In this document: positions 1 through 5,457 of the stretch, in pieces
How the letters are laid out: the number at the start of each line of letters is the position of its first letter
How positions within the stretch are numbered: position 1 is the stretch's first letter
NCBI GenBank assembly: GCA_905205855.1
Contig: CAJLFL010000141.1
Span: 1-5,513 of the forward strand
DNA: 5,513 bases
DNA from: an uncultured Eubacteriales bacterium
GTDB lineage: Bacteria; Bacillota; Clostridia; Monoglobales; Monoglobaceae
Direction: 5' to 3'
Notes under the pieces: model-generated
The model's database searches: none
Seen by the model: only the letters and a program-made list of their open reading frames with translations
What the model was told of the DNA's origin: nothing
Translations under genes and position numbers: made by a program

Positions 1-1
1 A

Positions 2-487
2 ACCGCCGGCGCGGCAAAGGTTATTGTTATAGAGCCGTACTCTGCCAAAAGACAGCATGCGCTCCGTTTGGGCGCAAGCCTTTGCATAAACCCGCGTACC
101 GAGGACGCCGAAAAGGTTATTAAGGATAACGGAATAAACAATATTAACAAGGTTATAGAATGTGCAGGCCGCACCGAAACAATGGAACAGGCAGTAAGCC
201 TTGCCGGCAAAAAATCAATTGTTATGTTCTTTGGACTGACTGCACCCAACGATACCATAAGCATAAAGCCTTTTGATATATTCAAAAAGGAAATTGAAAT
301 TAAAGCTTCATACATAAATCCTTATACCCAGCAGCGCGCAGTGGAAATGATTGATTCAAAACGCATAGATGTAAGCTCTATGATATACAAGACCGCTGCC
401 TTAGATGAACTGCCCGGTATACTGTCCGATAAAGCTCTAAGGAGCAAGGGCAAGTTTATAATAAAACCAAATTTTGAGGAGGTATAA
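2..487 (+). CDS. Zinc-type medium-chain alcohol/polyol dehydrogenase, C-terminal part (5'-partial)
   Basis: The frame is open from the window edge to a TAA at 485-487, giving 161 residues without a start, so the gene begins upstream. An internal TTG at 68 is not a believable start because the homologous sequence continues before it. What is visible is most of the Rossmann cofactor domain and the C-terminal return to the catalytic fold. It contains a beta strand ending in an acidic residue (VIVIEPYSAKR), which in this family usually favours NAD(H) over NADP(H), then LGAS, then VIECAG, and the late GKFIIKP. The catalytic zinc domain and the GxGxxG loop lie outside the window. The family oxidises secondary alcohols such as sorbitol, threonine or butanediol; the substrate cannot be read from this half. 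The stop lies 8 bases before the next start, so the two genes are probably cotranscribed. I am sure of the superfamily and unsure of the substrate. Confidence 0.88.
   Translation, partial: TAGAAKVIVIEPYSAKRQHALRLGASLCINPRTEDAEKVIKDNGINNINKVIECAGRTETMEQAVSLAGKKSIVMFFGLTAPNDTISIKPFDIFKKEIEIKASYINPYTQQRAVEMIDSKRIDVSSMIYKTAALDELPGILSDKALRSKGKFIIKPNFEEV
477..483 (+). promoter_or_regulatory. Ribosome binding site of the MgtC-family gene
   Basis: AGGAGGT lies in the last codons of the dehydrogenase gene, 12 bases before the ATG at 496. The spacing is longer than the usual 5-9, but the match to the anti-Shine-Dalgarno sequence is excellent and no other start fits better. This supports translational coupling of the two genes. 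Confidence 0.7.
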
Positions 488-495
488 AACAAAAA

Positions 496-1176
496 ATGAC
501 AGACAATTTTCAGATTTATCAGCTTATTTTACTCTGCAGAGTAATTGTCGCAGGTATATGCGGTTCTATAATAGGTCTGGAAAGATCCAACCGTTCCAAA
601 AGTGCAGGTGTACGCACACATTGTATTGTCGCAATAGGCGCAGCACTGATGATGGTTATTTCAAAGTACGGATTTTCCGATACGGTTGCAGGTGAATTCG
701 GTATGCGCGGCGCAGACGGCGCACGTATAGCCGCCCAGGTAGTAAGCGGAATCGGCTTTTTGGGCGCCGGAATGATATTTGTTCATAAAAATTCAATCAC
801 CGGTCTTACAACCGCAGCCGGTATCTGGGCAACCTCAGGTATAGGGCTTGCAATAGGTGCCGGAATGTATGTACTCGGAATACTGTCAATGCTTGCGGTT
901 ATGACAGCTCAGCTGCTGTTTCATAAAAACTTCAGCTGGCTTAAAACACCGGCTCTTAAAACAATATATATAGAAGCTGTTGATGAAGAAAACTACCTTG
1001 AAAAAATAAACACTCAGCTCCGCGCGATAGGCGTAAACCCGATAGACACTCTTGCTGACAAAAATACCTCAACCGGTCTTAGAAACTATAAAATAACAGC
1101 TGAAATTCCTGACGATACCGATGAGGATAAGATACTGGACATGATAAACTATAACTGTAAAATAAAAAATACATAA
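496..1176 (+). CDS. MgtC/SapB family inner-membrane protein
   Basis: A complete 226-residue protein. The N-terminal hydrophobic domain carries the family signature in order: GLERS near residue 28, AGVRTH at 37-42, GAALMMVIS at 48-56, then ARIAAQVVSGIGFLGAGMIF at about 76-95 with a conserved acidic residue (D74) just before it, then GLTTAAGIWATSGIGLAIG at about 103-121. About five membrane segments can be drawn between residues 10 and 142. The soluble tail (about 155-226) alternates strands and helices like the ACT-like C-terminal domain of long MgtC relatives. Known members help with growth in low magnesium and modulate the F-type ATPase in pathogens; in ordinary Firmicutes the role is mostly undefined, so I do not assign the mgtC symbol. 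The ATG at 496 is chosen for its ribosome binding site and because the conserved part begins soon after. It is the only clearly intact gene in the window. Confidence 0.93.
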   Translation: MTDNFQIYQLILLCRVIVAGICGSIIGLERSNRSKSAGVRTHCIVAIGAALMMVISKYGFSDTVAGEFGMRGADGARIAAQVVSGIGFLGAGMIFVHKNSITGLTTAAGIWATSGIGLAIGAGMYVLGILSMLAVMTAQLLFHKNFSWLKTPALKTIYIEAVDEENYLEKINTQLRAIGVNPIDTLADKNTSTGLRNYKITAEIPDDTDEDKILDMINYNCKIKNT

Positions 1177-1321
1177 AATACAAAGCATACCGATAAAATT
1201 ACATTTATTCGTGCTTTTTATGATCAAAGCATATCGGCTGTATGTTTCCTGTCCGGGAGACATACAGCCGATTATAATTATATTAAATTCAATTATTAAG
1301 CAAAGATGGCAGTATCAGGGA
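1177..1321. other. Spacer between the MgtC-family gene and recognisable MATE sequence
   Basis: This AT-rich stretch has no protein homology that I recognise in any frame. It contains the long inverted repeat at 1233-1272 and a repeated short motif. The frame of the downstream chimera is open across its right part (from a GTG at 1211), but the peptide encoded there does not look like the start of a MATE transporter and has no ribosome binding site. The left break of the MATE fragment must lie at or before about 1322. Confidence 0.6.
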
Positions 1322-3019
1322 CCGGGTGGAACTACTGCGTTGGCGGTTGTTGCGCCGGTATGGAACATAATATACACTCTTGGTCTGCTGGTGGGTATCG
1401 GCGGCAGCGTAATTTTTAGCGCAAAACGCGGCGGAAACGACAAAAGCGGGGGAGGTGAAAATCAGTATTTTACGTCAGCTGTAATCGGCGCGCTTGTGTT
1501 GTCTGTCCCGGCTTGGATTGGTATAATATACTTTGAACGCCCAATCCTGACTTTTTTCGGCGCAGACGAGTCACTGCTTACATTGGCGCATAGTTATATT
1601 TATCCGATTAAGCTTGTGTTCCCGTTATTTTTGTTCAATCAAATGTTGGCGGCTTTTTTGAGAAATGACAAAAATCCCGGGCTTGCAACTATCGGAGTTT
1701 TGCCCGGCAGTATCTTCAACATTTTCGGAGATTACTTTTTTGTGTTTACCTGCGATATGGGTATATTCGGCGCAGGACTTGCCACAGCTATCGGAGCGTG
1801 CGTATCGTTTTTTGTCATACTGAAACATTTTGTCAGCAAAAAGAATACACTACGGCTTGTAAAGACGAAAAGACTGTTTGGAAAGCTTTATGAAATCTGC
1901 ATTACGGGATTTTCGACCTTTTTTATAGATGTAGCAATGGGAATTCTGACTGTGTTGTTTAATCGTCAGATTATGAAATATCTGAATGCAGATGCATTAG
2001 CAATTTACGGACCTATTATACAAGTCAGCACTTTTATTCAATGCTGTGCATATAGTGTCGGTCAGGCTGCTCAGCCTATTATTTCTACAAACTTTGGCGC
2101 GGGTAAGGGCGGCAAAATTATGGAAACGCTGCGGCTGGCATTGTGGACAACGATGTTTTTCGGTGTTTTCTGGACGGCAATCAGCATTATATGCCCGAAT
2201 ACATATATTCGTATTTTTATGGTTTCAACACCGGAGATACTGGAAATGGCACCCGTTATTATCCGTACCTATTCCGTATCATTCCTGCTGCTGCCATTTA
2301 ACATATTTTCAACTTATTACTTTCAGGCGATTATGAAACCGAAAGCGGCATTTATTGTGTCGGTGGCACGCGGACTTGTAGCCAGCGGTATTCTTATTTC
2401 GGTTCTTCCGCTGCTGTTCGGCGCAACATTTATTGATCCTAAAACCGGCGGTATCGGTGCACTTGGTGATATAGGATGTTATTCATTGGATATGGTGCTT
2501 AATGCAATCGGCTATCCTAAACCCTTGACTGTATCCGGCTATAAATCAGGATTTTTCGGAAAGCGGTCGAATACATATCCTGAGCATCCGGAATATGCAA
2601 ATATATTCGGCGTAGATGACTTTGCAGCCGCTTTTGTTCGGCTGGAGGGCGATATTATTCTTGATTTCCGTATTTCATGGGCAATGAATATGGATACGAC
2701 CGGAGATACACTAATCCCCGGTACAGAGGCAGACTTACGAATACCATCGACAACCTCCTGGAACGGTTCTACCGGCGGATCAATGAAAATCTATCGCAAT
2801 ATTGCAGGTGAACAGGTCGAAACAGTTATCCCCATACTGCCTCCTAACGAAAAAGGTAATTTTTATGAAAAAATCCGCTCTTTTCTTGACGCAGTTAAAG
2901 AAGGCGGAAAAGCACCTGTTCCTACTTCGCAAATTATATACAATCAAGCAATTATTGACGGTATCTTAAAATCATCCGATGCCGGGTGTGAAATAAAAAT
3001 AGAAATTCCGGAATACTGA
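1211..3019 (+). CDS. Chimeric open frame: truncated MATE transporter fused to C-terminal Gfo/Idh/MocA domain
   Basis: A single open frame of 602 codons from a GTG at 1211 to TGA at 3017-3019. Its first 38 or so residues are translated spacer, residues about 39-405 are MATE transporter, and residues about 406-602 are the C-terminal domain of a Gfo/Idh/MocA oxidoreductase. I know of no natural MATE-Gfo architecture. Both partners lack parts essential to them: transmembrane helices at both ends of MATE and the whole NAD(P)-binding Rossmann domain of Gfo. The most economical reading is a deletion or assembly join that happened to stay in frame, giving a product without function. No Shine-Dalgarno sequence is visible before the GTG at 1211 or the ATG at 1220, so real translation from here is doubtful. 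An annotation pipeline would probably call this one protein 'MATE family efflux transporter' or 'Gfo/Idh/MocA family oxidoreductase'; either name alone would mislead. Confidence 0.75.
   Translation: MLFMIKAYRLYVSCPGDIQPIIIILNSIIKQRWQYQGPGGTTALAVVAPVWNIIYTLGLLVGIGGSVIFSAKRGGNDKSGGGENQYFTSAVIGALVLSVPAWIGIIYFERPILTFFGADESLLTLAHSYIYPIKLVFPLFLFNQMLAAFLRNDKNPGLATIGVLPGSIFNIFGDYFFVFTCDMGIFGAGLATAIGACVSFFVILKHFVSKKNTLRLVKTKRLFGKLYEICITGFSTFFIDVAMGILTVLFNRQIMKYLNADALAIYGPIIQVSTFIQCCAYSVGQAAQPIISTNFGAGKGGKIMETLRLALWTTMFFGVFWTAISIICPNTYIRIFMVSTPEILEMAPVIIRTYSVSFLLLPFNIFSTYYFQAIMKPKAAFIVSVARGLVASGILISVLPLLFGATFIDPKTGGIGALGDIGCYSLDMVLNAIGYPKPLTVSGYKSGFFGKRSNTYPEHPEYANIFGVDDFAAAFVRLEGDIILDFRISWAMNMDTTGDTLIPGTEADLRIPSTTSWNGSTGGSMKIYRNIAGEQVETVIPILPPNEKGNFYEKIRSFLDAVKEGGKAPVPTSQIIYNQAIIDGILKSSDAGCEIKIEIPEY
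1233..1272. repeat. Perfect-arm inverted repeat / stem-loop
   Basis: The arms 1233-1249 and 1256-1272 pair over 17 positions with a 6-base loop (TGTCCG); the only non-Watson-Crick pair is one G-T wobble at 1246/1259. The outer 13 pairs (ATCGGCTGTATGT and its complement) are perfect. It could act as a transcription terminator for the dehydrogenase-MgtC operon, but no T run follows on either strand (TATAATTATATT on the plus side). A regulatory or processing hairpin, or a small mobile palindromic repeat, is therefore equally possible. The structure itself is certain; its function is not. Confidence 0.8.
1322..2430 (+). pseudogene. MATE family efflux transporter, truncated at both ends
   Basis: About 368 residues of a multidrug/toxin extrusion antiporter, a membrane protein that expels cationic drugs or metabolites using a sodium or proton gradient. 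Family marks in chimera numbering: TTALAVVAPVWNIIYTLG (41-58), the glycine-rich GIGGSV (62-67), R-N-D-K-N-P-G (151-157) in the place of the family's R-x-x-G-x-P loop, IFGAGLATAIG (185-195), and GQAAQPIISTNFGAGK (284-299), the repeat-two counterpart. Whole MATE proteins run to about 440-460 residues with 12 helices. Here roughly the first 45 residues (helix 1) and the last 45 (final helix) are missing. The C-terminal break follows the helix ending PLLFGA at residue 405. No second copy or missing piece occurs elsewhere in the window. The family call is firm; function is presumed lost. Confidence 0.88.
2431..3019 (+). pseudogene. Gfo/Idh/MocA family oxidoreductase, C-terminal domain only
   Basis: About 195 residues matching the second domain of the glucose-fructose oxidoreductase / inositol dehydrogenase family. 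The diagnostic start is GGIGALGDIGCYSLDMVLNA (chimera residues 413-432), the family's G-G-x-L-x-D-x-G-x-Y/H-x-x-D element, with Y in the position often held by H. It is followed by GYPKP and ends in a helix that includes SQIIYNQAIIDGIL. The N-terminal Rossmann domain of about 120-150 residues, which binds NAD(P)H, is absent: MATE sequence takes its place. Family members interconvert sugars and their keto or lactone forms. The stop is 22 bases before the start of the sugar isomerase gene, a neighbour commonly seen with this family, so the right side of this fragment appears to be in its original context. Substrate cannot be told. Confidence 0.87.
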
Positions 3020-3026
3020 TGCTGTA

Positions 3027-3035
3027 AAAAGGAAG
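3027..3035 (+). promoter_or_regulatory. Ribosome binding site of the isomerase pseudogene
   Basis: AAAAGGAAG ends 6 bases before the ATG at 3042, a normal spacing. It fixes the original start of the isomerase and shows that the TAA at codon 22 lies inside the gene rather than before it. Confidence 0.65.
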
Positions 3036-3041
3036 ATTAAA

Positions 3042-3866
3042 ATGAAGAAATTTAAAATCGGACTTCAGCTCTATTCTATTTATCACGAAGTCGAAAACGA
3101 TATGTAAACCGCACTCAGACAGGTAAGCGAAATGGGCTATGACTGTGTTGAGTTCTGTAATTTTCATAACCACACAGCCAAAGAAGTTAAGGCTTTACTG
3201 GACAAATACAATCTGGAATGCATTTCGGTACATCATTATCCGCTAATTATTGCAGAGAAAGGTCAGTGTGCGGTTGATTATTTTAAAACTATCGGTGCAA
3301 AATATATTGCATCAGGAAAACGGGACAAGGCAAAACTGGCAGGTACATCTGAGTGGAACAATACCGTCAGCCTTTACACTAAGGTTACGGAATTACTGAA
3401 AGAGAACGGTATACAGATGATGTATCATAATCATGACTTTAAATTTTGCAAATACAAAGTTAAATTCCTGCTTGATTGAATTTGTGAAACTATTCCCGGT
3501 ATACAGCCCGAAATAGATACCTGCTGGGTGCATTATGCCGGTTATAATCCGACAGAGTATATTCTTAAATATTCCGGAAAAATCAAGATAGTTCATTTAA
3601 AGGACTTTATTTGCAAAAATCTTGGCAGCGGACCTGTTTACGGAAAAATCGACAAAGCAGATGCCCCAAACCGCGCCTCCAGAGAGGAAAACGGTTTTGA
3701 ATACCGTCCTATCGGCTATGGAGTTCAGGACATACACGCAATTATAGACGCTTCCGGGAAGGCAGGCGCAGAGGTTTTAATAGTTGAACAGGATGAATCT
3801 CATGAAAGGCCGCCGCTTGAAGCAGCAAAGATGAGCCGCCTGTATTTGAAAAGTCTTGGACTGTAG
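3042..3866 (+). pseudogene. Sugar phosphate isomerase/epimerase (xylose-isomerase-like TIM barrel) with two in-frame stops
   Basis: A single reading frame of 275 codons runs from the ATG (KKFKIGLQLYS) to the TAG at 3864-3866, the normal length for this family, but is interrupted by TAA at 3105-3107 (codon 22) and TGA at 3477-3479 (codon 146). Homology continues without a frame change across both. Conserved elements: MGYDCVEF near the start, YHNHDF with H129 and H131, EIDTCW with E157 and D159, VHLKDF with H185, and VEQDES with E249. The acidic residues and histidines are the usual divalent metal ligands, so the active site would be complete apart from the stops. Relatives catalyse isomerisation or epimerisation in sugar and inositol catabolism, often beside a Gfo-type dehydrogenase as here. 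Codon 146 sits where relatives have Trp (LLD-W-x-x-ETIP), so TGG to TGA is likely. Codon 22 most likely arose from GAA or another one-step sense codon. Trp at codon 162 is TGG. Confidence 0.88.
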
Positions 3867-5016
3867 GCAAAGTTCATCAGAACCTGCTGCGAGGAAAGCT
3901 GAGCGTCACCTGTCCAACCGAGCTGCTCACGATGCGGATAATCAGTCGGCATCCACATATAGTTTGACAGTGTGGAACGCACACTTGCCGCATGTATCTT
4001 ATTAAGCATATCATCACTTGATTCAAAGCTGCCGATCTGCTTTAAATCAGTATGAAAGACCTCAGCTTCTATTTCAAATCCTTTCGGCGCGTTTTCTGCC
4101 ATTACATATCTGAAACAGTGATAACAGAACTGCGGATAAAATTCCTCCTCTTTTCCGCTGCAGATAAATACATCCTGATTCCACAAGTCGCTTTCTTCTC
4201 TTGCATAAACACTGCAGTTTCCGACAGGCTTTCCGTTTTCGTCCAACAGCTCGTCATACGTCAGTTTAATTCTTTGTCCGGGTTCGCCGCATACCTTTAT
4301 TCTTGCACGTCCGCTTATGTTCTCGCCAAAATCATATACGCCGTTCTTAAACGATATTGATTTTAATCTTCTTTTTATCCGCACAGGCGGCATATCAGCT
4401 GCTTCAAGCAGTCCTCCGGGTTCGTGGGCATACACCGCATATTCCCAGTCTGCATCATCATAATCCGGGCAGTCAAAGCCTGTCCTTCGCAGTCTTGCAT
4501 TACAACATTCTCCCTGACGCACATGATTATATATTACTGCTCCTTCTGTGCAGCGCCACGAGTTATCACTGTATATAAAATCCTGTTCCCCGGTTTTATA
4601 AATGATTTCCAATACAGCTGTCAGTTTAAGCTTATCCTTCCACGCCGAAAGTTTGTCATTCCAAAGCACCATGTTGTCATTGTAAAATCCATTTCCCACA
4701 TATACGCCTATGGCATTTTTGCCGGTTGTTATATGCTTGCTTACATCATATGTACGATATATAACGCGTTTGTCATAGCGTGTATACAGTGTGCTTAAAA
4801 CTTCATCCGCGACAGCTGTGCCATTTATAGTATATACACCTATACCTAATGCACAGATTTTAAGTCTTGCTTCTTTTATCCCGTCTTTCGCGTCAAATTC
4901 CTTTCTGAAATATACACTCCGTTTATTTTATCGAGATTTCTCGGCATCACATCAGGTGTTGAGCCTATTGTAATCCATTTTGCCCTTTCATCCAGTACTG
5001 CTTTTCTTTCCTCCAT
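3800..5016 (-). pseudogene. Alpha-L-rhamnosidase (GH78-type), frameshifted and C-terminally truncated
   Basis: The minus-strand gene starts at the ATG at 5016 (MEERKAVLDERAKWI), with AGAGGA 7 bases upstream. The frame shifts near 4908-4914 and the new frame then stays open to 3800. Domains: an N-terminal jelly-roll part (YTINGTAVADEVLS, then KNAIGVYVGNGFYND), the concanavalin-like domain (VYDFGENISGRARI), the segment FCYHCFRYVM, and the opening of the (alpha/alpha)6 catalytic barrel with TDYPHREQLGWTGDAQ (plus coordinates about 3902-3946). In that motif D, E and D (codons at 3941-3943, 3926-3928, 3905-3907) keep the spacing of the catalytic acids in known GH78 enzymes. Recognisable sequence ends at about 3866. 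The last 20 residues before the stop are antisense of the isomerase gene, so roughly half of a typical 700-900 residue enzyme, including the expected catalytic base region, is gone. The enzyme would release L-rhamnose from plant glycans. No signal peptide is seen. Confidence 0.87.
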
Positions 5017-5022
5017 CAGCTA

Positions 5023-5028
5023 TTCCTC
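5023..5028 (-). promoter_or_regulatory. Ribosome binding site of the rhamnosidase pseudogene
   Basis: On the minus strand AGAGGA lies 6-7 bases before the ATG at 5016, inside the short gap after the SGNH gene. It selects this ATG as the original rhamnosidase start and suggests that the two genes formed one transcript. Confidence 0.6.
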
Positions 5029-5034
5029 TGATTA

Positions 5035-5343
5035 TTACTGCATCATTGTTTCAACCAAAGAATACGCAAACAGCCAATTCATCTCACGTGTGGGATGATT
5101 TATCTTATTCGCCAAAAGTTCTGTAATATCTGCGCCGTTTGCCGAAAGTGTTTTCCATTTTTCATATACGTCGCATACAGGCACTCCGCACTCTGCCGCT
5201 GTCTGTTTTGCTGCTTCAATATAGCTGTCCATTATTCCCCCGGTTTGTGATTTAAAGGATGTGTCTGCAATTTCCGTAATCATTGGTTCTTTGCTGTTTA
5301 TAACATGGCAGCTTATACTTGTATTCATCATATTCGGCGTCAT
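5035..5343 (-). CDS. SGNH/GDSL-type hydrolase, C-terminal half
   Basis: 102 residues from an ATG at 5343 to TAA at 5035-5037. MTPNMM near the start resembles the strand-loop of SGNH esterases around their third block. The end (VPVCDVYEKW, ADITELLANKINHPTREMNWLFAYSL) matches the family's last block, with the catalytic His in N-H-P; the usual Asp three positions before that His is not present (K instead). The N-terminal half with the G-D-S nucleophile is missing, whereas whole members have about 200 residues, so this product cannot be a normal hydrolase. The frame upstream of the ATG still reads KYYEVIF, plausible SGNH sequence, before an in-frame TGA at 5377-5379; the truncation therefore probably lies near 5350-5380. 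Such esterases typically deacylate sugars, which suits the rhamnosidase 18 bases downstream. The family call is from motifs only. Confidence 0.66.
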   Translation of the reverse strand: MTPNMMNTSISCHVINSKEPMITEIADTSFKSQTGGIMDSYIEAAKQTAAECGVPVCDVYEKWKTLSANGADITELLANKINHPTREMNWLFAYSLVETMMQ

Positions 5344-5370
5344 AAAGATGACCTCATAATATTTTGAAAT

Positions 5371-5399
5371 AGAATATCACAGTTTTGCTTCAAAGTCAA
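5371..5399 (-). promoter_or_regulatory. Sigma-70/sigma-A-like promoter for the SGNH-rhamnosidase unit
   Basis: On the minus strand TTGACT (5394-5399) and TATTCT (5371-5376) are separated by 17 bases, and TG precedes the -10 by one base (extended -10). GAGGT at 5351-5355 then lies 7 bases before the ATG at 5343. Spacing and order are as expected for a short-leader promoter. The -10 matches only 4 of 6 consensus positions in AT-rich DNA, so chance is possible. Confidence 0.5.
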
Positions 5400-5457
5400 T
5401 GAAAGAACAAAAAATGTACTATAAAAACAAAAATTGCATTATTTTATTCGCCTTTTT

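Noticed and set aside
1233..1272. Hairpin as a classical rho-independent terminator
   Set aside because: It is not GC-rich throughout and no T run follows on either strand, so it is reported only as a stem-loop of unknown role.
1556..2425. Three exact copies of TTCGGCGCA (1556-1564, 1766-1774, 2417-2425), the last at the MATE-Gfo joint, as recombination microhomology
   Set aside because: Each copy lies in the same frame and simply encodes F-G-A with preferred codons. Nine bases are too few to argue for recombination without the parental sequences.
1322..3019. Codon-use shift across the MATE-Gfo joint as proof of different origins
   Set aside because: I counted TTG among leucine codons by hand: 9 of 39 before the joint and 2 of 11 after. 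The difference is negligible and does not separate the two parts.
3477..3479. TGA in the isomerase as selenocysteine or as Trp in a variant genetic code
   Set aside because: The expected residue is Trp, not Cys/Sec, and I saw no clear selenocysteine-insertion hairpin just after it. A TAA also breaks the same frame, TGG is used for Trp in the same gene, and TGA ends another frame at 3019.
4052..4798. Several plus-strand open frames opposite the rhamnosidase
   Set aside because: They are antisense shadows. The minus strand has clear GH78 motifs throughout and these frames have none.
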